Source: Splendidivirga corallicola (GTDB taxonomy: Bacteria; Bacteroidota; Bacteroidia; Cytophagales; Cyclobacteriaceae). From it: a stretch of DNA of 64,000 bases. Below are positions 18,624 through 26,779 of this stretch, in pieces. The stretch is from assembly GCA_030442035.1 (NCBI GenBank), contig JAUJEA010000004.1, positions 248,001 to 312,000 of the forward strand, read 5' to 3'. The notes below the pieces were generated by a model. It ran no database searches, was not told the DNA's origin, and saw only the letters and a program-made list of their open reading frames with translations. Numbering within the stretch: the stretch's first letter is position 1; every line of letters begins with the position of its first letter. A program made the translations under genes and the position numbers.

Positions 18624-18990
18624 GATCGATATCAGTTTTCGATAAATATTCCTTTAGCCCATTTTTTGAACAAGATAAAGGATCAGATCTTAGTATTTTA
18701 AATTGACCTGGCTTTTAAAGATATGGAATCAATTTTCCGGGATCGAAAGTTCCATTCGATATAATATAGGTTCTTGTACGAACGATTTGCCCCTCCGACC
18801 CAAGAATATTTTAAATAAAAATGGACTATCTAGTTATGAACTGTATAATAAAGACTTCACGCAAAATTAGTATCAATAAGAGTATACTCTTTACAAGAAA
18901 TCCGAATGCTATCTCCATAACTTTAGACCTTGAAGTAAAGTCTACTTATAATCTTTGATGAGATAACTCACAAAATATGTTGATGAAGGA
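18624..18990 (+). other. Intergenic region with repeat copy 1 and promoter-like elements
   Basis: 367 bp with no gene. It carries copy 1 of a 50-bp imperfect repeat (18861-18912), which includes the 14-bp palindrome AAGAGTATACTCTT (18878-18891). A weak Bacteroidota-type promoter candidate is TTG at 18930 and TAATCTTTG at 18949-18957, 34 bp before the first possible start codon at 18991. Confidence 0.5.
18861..18912 (+). repeat. Imperfect direct repeat, copy 1 (flanks the propeller glycosidase pair)
   Basis: GCAAA-N3-AGTATCAATAAGAGT followed by a weaker match (TTA.AAG.AAT.CG...GCTAT) recurs at 21057-21108. Sixteen bases are identical in a row (18868-18883 = 21064-21079). The two copies bracket the two-gene operon at 18991-21014. 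Copy 1 has a 14-bp palindrome that copy 2 lacks. Confidence 0.6.
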
Positions 18991-20010
18991 ATGCAAAATA
19001 TACAAACCATGATAAAAAGACTTTTTTCAGCACAGATCATATTATTGCTTTTGACAACATGCGATTCGAATCAAAAGAGAGAGGGTTCGGAAAATACAAC
19101 AGATCAACCTTCCAGGATACTTCAGATACCAAAGGTAGTTGGTGAATGGAAACATATTTTCAATCCAAATGATACACGATCGGAGATTGATACAACCTGG
19201 TATACAAATGATCACTGCTTTATATTTGGTCCCGATAATAAATGGCATGCCTATGGCATCATAGGACACAAACCAATCAATCCCTGGACAGGAGAAACAA
19301 AGTTTTTTCATATTTCTGCCAAAGATATTTTTTCTGATTCCTGGGAAGATCACGATTATGCACTCAGGGCCAAGGATGGAGTTGAAAGAGTGCTTTGGGC
19401 ACCCCATGTCTTTAAAGAAGGAGATGAGTATATCATGTTTTACAACGCCGGAAATCTACAGGAAAATGCTCCTAATTACGCGTCATGGGGCACGCTTCAT
19501 AAGGCGACATCAAAAGATATGTTCCATTGGAAGCGTCATGAATTCAACCCACTATTTAGTGATCCTGGTCACGCGAGAGATTCTTACGTGATGAAATTCA
19601 ATGGTGAATATTACTATTACTATACCAGAACTTTCAATGAAATTGACTTGCGCTCATGTGTTGCTGTAAGAAAGGGGCCTGATACAGATCATTGGAGCGG
19701 CCCGAAGATCGTACATACACAACCATTCGAAGTTGATTGGGGTGGCGATGCTGAAAGCCCCGCTGTAATTTATAAAGATGGATTATTCTATTTGTTCATA
19801 TGCCTGGCCATGACGGAGTACAATTTAACCCATGTTTACTGGTCGGAAGATCCCTTAAATTTTCCAAAAGAGAATCTGGTCACGACCATTGATGCGCATG
19901 CCGCAGAGGTGATTCAAGCCAGGAATGATGACTGGTATATTTCAAATACAGGTTGGGATAAAAAAGGATTGTATGTCGCCCGATTAGTTTGGGAAAAGGT
20001 AGAAAAATAG
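18991..20010 (+). CDS. Five-bladed beta-propeller glycoside hydrolase-like lipoprotein (GH32/43/117-like), copy 1
   Basis: 339 residues with lipobox LLTTC (Cys near residue 24). ATG 18991 is used; ATG 19009 also leaves a full signal. The pattern fits the furanosidase (GH32/43/62/68/117) superfamily propeller: an Asp in WYTNDHCFIF (candidate base), RD in GHARDSYVMKFNGEYYYYY, Glu in AESPAVIYKDGLFYLF (candidate acid), and a late HAAE motif. Such enzymes cleave arabinofuranosyl, xylosyl, fructosyl or anhydro-galactosyl residues; which family applies cannot be decided by eye. It is followed after 8 bp by a diverged paralogue with the same three acidic positions. Expected on the cell surface or in the periplasm. 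Confidence 0.78.
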   Translation: MQNIQTMIKRLFSAQIILLLLTTCDSNQKREGSENTTDQPSRILQIPKVVGEWKHIFNPNDTRSEIDTTWYTNDHCFIFGPDNKWHAYGIIGHKPINPWTGETKFFHISAKDIFSDSWEDHDYALRAKDGVERVLWAPHVFKEGDEYIMFYNAGNLQENAPNYASWGTLHKATSKDMFHWKRHEFNPLFSDPGHARDSYVMKFNGEYYYYYTRTFNEIDLRSCVAVRKGPDTDHWSGPKIVHTQPFEVDWGGDAESPAVIYKDGLFYLFICLAMTEYNLTHVYWSEDPLNFPKENLVTTIDAHAAEVIQARNDDWYISNTGWDKKGLYVARLVWEKVEK

Positions 20011-20018
20011 TGCTTAAC

Positions 20019-21014
20019 ATGAAATACATCTATACATCAATTGCGTTGCTGCTGATAGTATCATGTCAAAAGGTGCAAAAAGACAATACCGGCGACAATG
20101 AACTATCTATTTTGCAAAAAGCGGATATCCCTTACTTAAAAGGAGAAAGCAGGAAGATATTTGATGCAAAGCCTTCTGAAGATTTTGACAACTATCAATG
20201 GTTTACCAATGACCATTGCTTTGTCACAGATCACAATGGCCAGCTTCATTGGTTTGGTATCAATAATCCTTATCCACCGGAAGGGAAGGAGCTATATCGC
20301 TATCATCCTTACTTGGGGCATTTGGTTAGTGATGCGGCAGAAAAAAACTGGAAAAGGCTACCCTTTGCATTGGACGAAAGTAAGGGTACGGAATATTTGG
20401 GAGCCCCGTTTGTGATATGGCATGAAGAGTCAGAGAGATGGGTGATGGTGGTGGAAACCCTATTGGAAGGCACAAGACGATTAGAAGTGTGCTGGTCTCA
20501 AGATCTATTAGATTGGGAGCGTACTAATAAGGCCATTTTACCGGATAAGTTATGGATATCTTCAAGGGATCCTCATATTATGAAGGGAGAGGATGGCAAA
20601 TACTGGATACATATAGTTTCTACTGGTAATGAAGGGATCAAACAATCACAGGTGTTGAGAATAAGAACAAAGGATTTTGAATCTTTTGAAGATCCTGAGA
20701 CAATCCTGGGAATTAATGACAATAACTTCGCTACACTAATAGAATCTCCTGGTTTGTTGGAAAGAAATGGCTTGTGGTATTTATTGTTTACATACGCTCA
20801 TCGCAGATATACGGAGACCATTGTGGTGGTTTCAGATGATCCGAACCATTTTGATTATGAAAAGAATACGTTAACAACTTTGTTTGGACACGCTGCCAAG
20901 ATCTTTAGTTATAAAGGTAAGTCTTATATTTCCTCCTGTGGTCCCGAAGACAGGCATTATTTTAGTCATCAATCTGTTTCCATTGCTGAATTAGGATGGC
21001 TAAAACAGCAATGA
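20019..21014 (+). CDS. Five-bladed beta-propeller glycoside hydrolase-like lipoprotein (GH32/43/117-like), copy 2
   Basis: 331 residues from ATG 20019, which gives MKYIYTSIALLLIVSC, a complete lipoprotein signal; the in-frame TTG upstream lies inside the previous gene. Matching motifs with copy 1 are WFTNDHCFVT, SSRDPHIM, LIESPGLLERNGLWYLLF and GHAAK. The three candidate catalytic acids are therefore retained, but the HAAE Glu of copy 1 is Lys here, suggesting a different specificity. It starts 8 bp after copy 1 and a U-tailed terminator follows at 21236, so the pair is probably one transcription unit. Confidence 0.76.
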   Translation: MKYIYTSIALLLIVSCQKVQKDNTGDNELSILQKADIPYLKGESRKIFDAKPSEDFDNYQWFTNDHCFVTDHNGQLHWFGINNPYPPEGKELYRYHPYLGHLVSDAAEKNWKRLPFALDESKGTEYLGAPFVIWHEESERWVMVVETLLEGTRRLEVCWSQDLLDWERTNKAILPDKLWISSRDPHIMKGEDGKYWIHIVSTGNEGIKQSQVLRIRTKDFESFEDPETILGINDNNFATLIESPGLLERNGLWYLLFTYAHRRYTETIVVVSDDPNHFDYEKNTLTTLFGHAAKIFSYKGKSYISSCGPEDRHYFSHQSVSIAELGWLKQQ

Positions 21015-21056
21015 TTGGGATATGAATTCCTCAGCACTGGAAAAAGACGTTTTGTA

Positions 21057-21108
21057 GCAAACCTAGTATCAATAAGAGTGTATGCATTATAAGGAATACG
21101 CCAGCTAT
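21057..21108 (+). repeat. Imperfect direct repeat, copy 2
   Basis: Second copy of the repeat at 18861-18912, in the same orientation and downstream of the propeller glycosidase pair. It shares the exact 16-mer and then about half of the following 30 bases. Confidence 0.6.
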
Positions 21109-21235
21109 TTTGATAGCTTTATTTTCTCTTTGCGAAAACAAAAATCGATAAGCAAACCTGACCACTTAATCGGTCGTAAAAAAGTATCATTTGATATTTT
21201 TAGAAAGGCTCATCGCCTTGTTTAGTCAAGATTTT

Positions 21236-21281
21236 AGATAAAAGACTCAAGATTAAAGATTGCTGGCTTTTATCTTTTTTT
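21236..21281 (+). terminator. Rho-independent-type terminator after the propeller glycosidase pair
   Basis: AGATAAAAG (21236-21244) pairs perfectly with CTTTTATCT (21267-21275) across a 22-base loop and is followed by six T. It lies 222 bp after the end of the second glycosidase gene. Confidence 0.6.
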
Positions 21282-21302
21282 CAGAGAAATGGAACGACCA
21301 AA

Positions 21303-21342
21303 TTTGCAAGCTTTTAATTGGATGGATCAATAAGCTTGCAAA
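21303..21342 (+). repeat. Inverted repeat TTTGCAAGCTT/AAGCTTGCAAA
   Basis: Perfect 11-bp arms (21303-21313 and 21332-21342), with ATTG/CAAT inside adding four more pairs. No U-tract follows, so an operator or processing site is as likely as a terminator. Confidence 0.45.
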
Positions 21343-21567
21343 GTTTGTGTGACAGGATAAAGTAAAAAAGATAATGATATCAAATTTTACGAAAGCAAGG
21401 TTTAATTGCCGGACTTAAACATATATATTATTAGTCTTCATACTAAATTCTTGCTACTCATTACTGTAGCGAGGGCTTTTTAGAGGGGACTACTTAAGGA
21501 TTTGTGCATCTAAAATTGAATTAACACTTATTTTTCCTGAATAAACTCAGATTAAAGAAATCGAGAC

Positions 21568-22356
21568 ATGAATACAAAATTTCCCCTTTTAATTAAAGAC
21601 GCAGTTCGAAAACTAATTCAATTCACTGCGCTTCATCATATGCTGTTATTATGTATTTTACTTAGCTATTCTATTGGGTTGGCACAGAACAAGTCTCATG
21701 ATGGCTTTACGGATATTTTTGATGGCCATACCTTAGAAGGCTGGAGGGTTTATGGTAAAGAAGCAGATATTCAGAAAGATTATTGGAAAGTGGAAGATGG
21801 TGCCATTGTTTGTAATACCATGGGTGATAAACAACATGGAGCCGTTTGGTTATTCTATGAAAAAGAATTAAAGGATTTTGAATTGAAATTAAAAATCCAA
21901 ACACCAAGGGATGTTCCTGGTAATAGTGGACTACAGGTAAGGAGCAGATATTATCCGGAAACCGATGATATCGACGGACCTCAATTTGACATTCATCCTT
22001 CGGGACCTTTTCGAACGGGTTTACTTTATGATGAGTCTGATGAATACAATCGTTGGATATACCCGAGTTTGCCTGACTGGAATATCACACCTGAGCAAGC
22101 CAATAATAAAGCTACTTTTTATTATGCTGATGAAAATCCCTCCTGGAATGATCTACACATAATCTGTAAGGGTAATAAAATAAAATCCATACTTAATGGT
22201 GTGGTTGTAACAGATTTTGATGGGACCGGGATATTGGACGATGAGATTCATCGCAAACAAAAAGTCGGTACCCAAGGAAAAATTGCACTTCAGGTACATG
22301 GGGGAGATGAAATACTGATCCGGTTCAAGGAGATTAAATTAAAGATAATTGAGTAA
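21568..22356 (+). CDS. DUF1080 (3-keto-disaccharide hydrolase-like) exported protein
   Basis: 262 residues with a signal peptide ending near IGLAQ. One DUF1080 concanavalin-like jelly-roll domain covers nearly the whole mature protein: FTDIFDGHTLEGWRV at the start, WKVEDGAIVC, PGNSGLQVRSRY, WNDLHIICKGNKIKSILNGV, and GKIALQVHGGDEILIRFKEI at the end. The family is related to the laminarinase fold, and some members hydrolyse 3-keto-glycosides made by periplasmic oxidoreductases. No such oxidoreductase is in the window. Its stop shares one base with the start of the ThuA gene (TAATG), showing translational coupling. Confidence 0.9.
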   Translation: MNTKFPLLIKDAVRKLIQFTALHHMLLLCILLSYSIGLAQNKSHDGFTDIFDGHTLEGWRVYGKEADIQKDYWKVEDGAIVCNTMGDKQHGAVWLFYEKELKDFELKLKIQTPRDVPGNSGLQVRSRYYPETDDIDGPQFDIHPSGPFRTGLLYDESDEYNRWIYPSLPDWNITPEQANNKATFYYADENPSWNDLHIICKGNKIKSILNGVVVTDFDGTGILDDEIHRKQKVGTQGKIALQVHGGDEILIRFKEIKLKIIE

Positions 22357-23141
22357 TGATTAAGCTTTGGATTTTTACCTTTTGCCTTGTTGCGATTTTC
22401 TGTGATATAACAAATGCGCAGAATCGTTATTATGACTATAGAAACAGAGTACCGGGCGATAAAACACATATCCTGTATATTTCCGGAGATGATACCCATG
22501 GAAGCCTGGAGGTAGCGGCGGTTTTGAGGAAATTCCTGGAAGTGAGGCATAACTATTTTATGACCTATACCGAGGACTATAGTGTACTAACACGTTCGCT
22601 GGAGAAGTTTGATGTGATCTTAATGAACAACATTCCGCCCAAGCTCACTGAGGAAGAAATGCTTGGATTAACCAAAGCCATTGAAGAAGGAAAACCTTTT
22701 TTAGGGATACACGCGATAAGCGCTACTTACAAAATGGATCAACCACAGAAAAAGTTAATTTTTGATATTATCGGGGCAGAATTCATAAGACATCCACCAA
22801 TCCATGAATTTAAAGTGAACATCACCCAACCCGACACGGATATTACTATGAATTTACCTGATTTCGATATCTATGACGAGATGTATTTTTTTAAAAGCAT
22901 AAAACCGGATATCAATATATTGATGACTTCCACTTATGAAGGTGATGATGTTTCCGGTCAGGACTGGGAAAATAATTTTGGCAAAAGCAAAAGTACACCG
23001 GTTACATGGACAAGGAAGTATGGTAAAGGGAAGGTATTTTATACTTCACTAGGGCATAGTATTGGAGCAGTCACAAACAGATACTTTCAGCAGGTAATTT
23101 TAAACGGCCTATTATGGCTGACCGCCCAGGAGGAAAAATAG
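22356..23141 (+). CDS. ThuA-domain protein (class I glutamine amidotransferase-like fold), copy 1
   Basis: 261 residues with a signal peptide ending TNAQ. ThuA signature stretches: THILYISGDDTHGSLEVA at the start, FDVILMNNIPPKL, GKPFLGIHAISATY, and RKYGKGKVFYTSLGHSIGAV near the C-terminus. ThuA proteins are linked to breakdown of (keto-)disaccharides such as trehalose and usually sit beside DUF1080 or Gfo/Idh/MocA genes, as here. The reaction is not settled for the family. The one-base overlap with the DUF1080 gene suggests equimolar production. Confidence 0.88.
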   Translation: MIKLWIFTFCLVAIFCDITNAQNRYYDYRNRVPGDKTHILYISGDDTHGSLEVAAVLRKFLEVRHNYFMTYTEDYSVLTRSLEKFDVILMNNIPPKLTEEEMLGLTKAIEEGKPFLGIHAISATYKMDQPQKKLIFDIIGAEFIRHPPIHEFKVNITQPDTDITMNLPDFDIYDEMYFFKSIKPDINILMTSTYEGDDVSGQDWENNFGKSKSTPVTWTRKYGKGKVFYTSLGHSIGAVTNRYFQQVILNGLLWLTAQEEK

Positions 23142-23232
23142 TGTAATTCGATTTCTTTAATTAAGAGATCATAGGATAATAGATGTCATCATATTTAACA
23201 GAGCTAAATTAAAACAAGAAAAACAGTTTTTC

Positions 23233-25566
23233 ATGAAGAAAATAGTCCTATCAATTGTATTAATCTTTTTAGTGATGGCTTGTGAACCACCAAAGCCAAT
23301 TCAGGTGGAAGATATAGCCATTATTCCTCAACCATCCAATATCAGCACAGGGCAGGGATATTTTGAGATTGAATCATCCACAATGATTTCCGTTGAAAAT
23401 GAGACCCAAAGAAAAGTAGTTGATCTTTTTCTTAGCGAGCTGGAAAAGGTAGCGGGTTGGAGACCTGAAGTAAAAAATGAATCGGCTTCAGCAGATATTA
23501 GCCTTAAAGAAGACAGTTCAATGGATCGGGAGGCCTATGAATTGACTGTGACCATGGATGCCATCAATATCAAGGCAGGATCACCAGCAGGTTTTTTCTA
23601 TGCATTTCAATCATTAAAGCAACTACTTCCCACTGCGTTCAGCGCAGGCTCCCTGCAGAAAGGTGTCGAATGGACAGTGCCCTCGATTACTATTAATGAT
23701 AGCCCGGTATTTGGTTGGAGAGGTTATATGCTCGATGTATCAAGGCATTTCTTTGATAAGGAGGATGTGAAAAAAGTATTGGATTTTATGGCCGAGTTGA
23801 AACTTAACCGTTTTCACTGGCATTTGGCGGATGACCAGGGATGGAGAGTAGAGATCAAAAGCTATCCAAAATTGACTGAAATCGGAGCCTGGAGAGTGGA
23901 CTATAATGTAACTGATGAAACCATTTCGAATTGGTGGGGACGGCCTGTGCAAAAAGAAGGAGATGAGGCTACCTACGGGGGTTTTTATACACAGGAAGAA
24001 GTGAAGGAAATTATTGCCTATGCAAAAGAACGATTCATAGAGGTTATCCCTGAAATTGATATGCCAGGCCATGCACAGGCTACAATTGCTGCTTATCCGG
24101 AAATCGGTTGCGTAAATGCCGAACCATATGTTGCTACTGGTGGCGTTTATAAAAACAACACTTATAATCCGGGAAAGGAAGAAACCTTTGTCTTCGCTGA
24201 AAAAATGCTTAATGAAGTGATGGACCTTTTTCCTTTCAACTATGTACATATTGGAGGAGACGAATGCAATAAAAGTCAATGGAAAGTTGATCCGCATGCG
24301 CAGCGAAGAATGAGAGAAGAGGGCCTGAAAGATGAAGAAGAGTTACAAAGTTACTTTATCAAACGTATCGAAAAAATCATCAATGCAAGAGGGCGCAACA
24401 TGATAGGTTGGGATGAAATTTTAGAAGGAGGGCTGGCGCCAAATGCTACGGTAATGTCCTGGCGTGGAGAATCAGGTGGTATTACCTCGGCAAAAGCAGG
24501 GCATGATGTGATCATGACTCCTAATAAATACTGTTACATTGATCTAAAACAAGGTCATGACGATCTGGAACCAAATTTGGGTTATTCCGAACTACTGCTT
24601 TCTACCTCGTACAACTACAAAGTAATCCCTGAAGACCTTTCGCAAGAAGAAGCAAAACATATCCTTGGTATTCAGGCCAATATGTGGACAGAGTCGATCA
24701 GTGATTGGGGTAAACTCACCTATATGACTTATCCAAGACTGTATGCCATTGCTGAGAATGGCTGGACTGCGGAAAGTAATCAGGATTGGGATGATTTCAT
24801 CCGGCGTTTAAAACCTCAACTCCAGCGCCTGGATAAGCAAGGTACGAGATATGCGATCAGCGCATTCAACGTTTGGATAGACCACAAGGCAAATGAAGGA
24901 AAAATTGCTATTAGCATGAAAACGGAGGTGAATGGATTGGAAATTCGATATACTTTGGATGGTTCCGACCCTACAATAGAATCCTCGCAATATACCGGAG
25001 AATTTTTATTGGAAAACAGTGCAGTTGTTAAGGCCACAACTTTTAAAGATGGTAAACAGGTCGGTAATATATCTGAACTGAATTTTCCTGTGCATCTGGC
25101 TGCTGATGCCCAAGTAGTATATCAGACCCCTTATATGAAAAATAAAGATGGTGGAGGTGAACGTGCCCTGGTAGACTATAATTATGGACGTTTAAACAAT
25201 GGTGATGCTGCCTGGCAGGGATTTACAGGCGATATGGAAGTGGACATTCAATTCCCGCAGAACCGGGAAGTAAATAAAGTTTCCATGACCGCATTAAGAT
25301 TCACGATTAGCGGCATTTATTTACCTGAAAAAGTTGAAGTGCTTGGATCAGAGGATGGCGTAAATTTCACAACGCTGGGAGAAACTATACAACTTGAAGA
25401 AAGCCATACACAGGGACGGAATAAATTGACTACATCAGTAGATTTTGAGAAAACAGCTGTTAAGGTACTAAAAATAAAAGCCAAATCAGTTACTAAAATC
25501 CCGGTAGGACACCATAGAGTTGGAGAGCAGTCAAAGATCTATGTTGATGAGATCGTAGTTGAGTGA
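23233..25566 (+). CDS. GH20 beta-N-acetylhexosaminidase lipoprotein, copy 1
   Basis: 777 residues, lipoprotein signal MKKIVLSIVLIFLVMAC. GH20b N-terminal domain (about 30-155), then the catalytic TIM barrel (about 158-510) with FHWHLADDQGWRVEIK, PEIDMPGHAQA and the catalytic Asp343-Glu344 pair in HIGGDECN. In this family the Asp orients the substrate N-acetyl group and the Glu is the acid/base. A chitobiase-like C-terminal segment (about 555-600, RYTLDGSDPT) and a discoidin-like module (about 620-777) follow. It releases terminal beta-GlcNAc/GalNAc from non-reducing ends, probably at the surface or in the periplasm. It is 91 bp downstream of the ThuA gene. Confidence 0.95.
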   Translation: MKKIVLSIVLIFLVMACEPPKPIQVEDIAIIPQPSNISTGQGYFEIESSTMISVENETQRKVVDLFLSELEKVAGWRPEVKNESASADISLKEDSSMDREAYELTVTMDAINIKAGSPAGFFYAFQSLKQLLPTAFSAGSLQKGVEWTVPSITINDSPVFGWRGYMLDVSRHFFDKEDVKKVLDFMAELKLNRFHWHLADDQGWRVEIKSYPKLTEIGAWRVDYNVTDETISNWWGRPVQKEGDEATYGGFYTQEEVKEIIAYAKERFIEVIPEIDMPGHAQATIAAYPEIGCVNAEPYVATGGVYKNNTYNPGKEETFVFAEKMLNEVMDLFPFNYVHIGGDECNKSQWKVDPHAQRRMREEGLKDEEELQSYFIKRIEKIINARGRNMIGWDEILEGGLAPNATVMSWRGESGGITSAKAGHDVIMTPNKYCYIDLKQGHDDLEPNLGYSELLLSTSYNYKVIPEDLSQEEAKHILGIQANMWTESISDWGKLTYMTYPRLYAIAENGWTAESNQDWDDFIRRLKPQLQRLDKQGTRYAISAFNVWIDHKANEGKIAISMKTEVNGLEIRYTLDGSDPTIESSQYTGEFLLENSAVVKATTFKDGKQVGNISELNFPVHLAADAQVVYQTPYMKNKDGGGERALVDYNYGRLNNGDAAWQGFTGDMEVDIQFPQNREVNKVSMTALRFTISGIYLPEKVEVLGSEDGVNFTTLGETIQLEESHTQGRNKLTTSVDFEKTAVKVLKIKAKSVTKIPVGHHRVGEQSKIYVDEIVVE

Positions 25567-25577
25567 TAATGTAAATC

Positions 25578-25709
25578 CAATGTCATTAACTTAAGCCTTA
25601 TCGAATAGAAGACGTCATTCCTGCGTAAGCAGGAATCCCATTTTTAGAAGTTTATACCTAATTGAGATTCCTTATCAAGCAAGGAATGATGCTTAAGTTA
25701 ATGGCATTG
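25578..25709. mobile_element. 132-bp MITE-like element with terminal inverted repeats and 10-bp target duplication
   Basis: The 19-bp terminal inverted repeats (25578-25596 and 25691-25709) match at 18 of 19 positions (CAATGTCATTAACTTAAGC against CAATGCCATTAACTTAAGC on the reverse strand). The 10-mer AATGTAAATC directly flanks both ends (25568-25577 and 25710-25719), as a target-site duplication would. Inside are two hairpins with related stems: ATTCCTGC-GTAA-GCAGGAAT (25617-25636) and ATTCCTT/AAGGAAT (25667-25673/25681-25687). There is no coding capacity, so mobilisation would need a transposase supplied elsewhere. It lies between the GH20 and ThuA genes without interrupting either. Confidence 0.75.
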
Positions 25710-25751
25710 AATGTAAATCCTTAATATTAAATATGATTTAGATCTATAGTT

Positions 25752-26714
25752 ATGATTAAAATCAAATTCCACATTTTTCTATTTGTACTTATTTGCAGTG
25801 TTGGTTTTATATCATTCATTCAGATCAATTCACCTGCATATTTAGAAAATCTGCAAGAAGAGAAAAGCGCATCATCAGTACTTATCATTGATGGTGTGCA
25901 CAACCATGACTGGATTACCACAACAAAGTATTTGAGGGAGATCTTGAGCAAAAGCGGAAAATTTAAAGTGACTGTTTCAACCAGTCCGGAGAGGAATGCT
26001 CCGGAAGGAGATTGGGAAAAATGGAATCCGGACTTTTCCCTGTACGATGCCATTATTATGAATTTCAATGGTGGTCACTTAAAAGATAGCCGACATTGGC
26101 CGGTCACATTACAAAAAAGATTTGAAAGATATGTTGACAATGGTGGTGGAGTAGTGATCGTTCATGCTGCTAATAATTCATTTCCGAATTGGCCGGCTTA
26201 CAATGAAATGATTGGATTAGGTTGGCGTAATAGGGACTTTGGTCAGGGATTGATAATCAATGAGGAAGATGAGGTTGTAGTCATTCCTAAAGGTGAGGGA
26301 GATAATCCCGGACACGGCCCAGATCATGATTTTCAAATTACGGTTCGAAATATCGATCATCCGATTACCAATGGACTACCAGGCAAATGGTTACATCCAT
26401 ACGAGCAATTGACCCATGGACAACATGGACCTATCGGTAATATGACCGTTTTAAGTTATGCATGGTCAAAGGATTCGCATAAGAACGAGCCCATGGAATG
26501 GGTAAGCCATTATGGAAAAGGTAGAATTTTTACCACCATGTTAGGCCATCAATGGCATGATCAGGATGACATAAATTTGAAATGTGTTGGCTTTCAAACC
26601 ATGTTGATAAGAGGTGCCGAATGGGCGGCCACAGGAAAAGTAACCTATCCGGTGCCGGACAACTTTCCAAGTGCCACAACGATGAGCACACAGGATATTC
26701 CGGAAAACAAATAA
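25752..26714 (+). CDS. ThuA-domain protein, copy 2
   Basis: 320 residues with an N-terminal hydrophobic signal/anchor (IFLFVLICSVGFISFI). ThuA features: SSVLIIDGVHNHDW, YDAIIMNFNGGHLKDSRHW, VDNGGGVVIVHAANNSFPNW, and GKGRIFTTMLGHQWHDQ near the C-terminus, where a conserved His-rich end is typical. It belongs to a different subgroup from copy 1 at 22356 (longer, little identity). Likely periplasmic and tied to sugar catabolism by family association. It starts 32 bp after the right target duplication of the MITE-like element, so the insertion may have changed its expression. Confidence 0.88.
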   Translation: MIKIKFHIFLFVLICSVGFISFIQINSPAYLENLQEEKSASSVLIIDGVHNHDWITTTKYLREILSKSGKFKVTVSTSPERNAPEGDWEKWNPDFSLYDAIIMNFNGGHLKDSRHWPVTLQKRFERYVDNGGGVVIVHAANNSFPNWPAYNEMIGLGWRNRDFGQGLIINEEDEVVVIPKGEGDNPGHGPDHDFQITVRNIDHPITNGLPGKWLHPYEQLTHGQHGPIGNMTVLSYAWSKDSHKNEPMEWVSHYGKGRIFTTMLGHQWHDQDDINLKCVGFQTMLIRGAEWAATGKVTYPVPDNFPSATTMSTQDIPENK

Positions 26715-26779
26715 ACTGGGGTGAGTTGATAATTATGATCGTCTGTGTATTGTAAAAAAACAAATTATGTTGATGGAGT

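Larger units (their letters stand above)
21015..21567 (+). other. Intergenic region with repeat, terminator and hairpin
   Basis: 553 bp with no gene. It contains repeat copy 2 (21057-21108), a U-tailed terminator (21236-21281) and a second inverted repeat with 11-bp arms (21303-21313/21332-21342). The last 200 bp are AT-rich and would hold the promoter of the DUF1080 gene; I could not place a convincing one. Confidence 0.5.

Noticed and set aside
23740-24297. 185-codon open frame on the minus strand
   Set aside because: It is fully antisense to the catalytic barrel of a GH20 gene, has no recognisable motif, and is a shadow of the coding strand.
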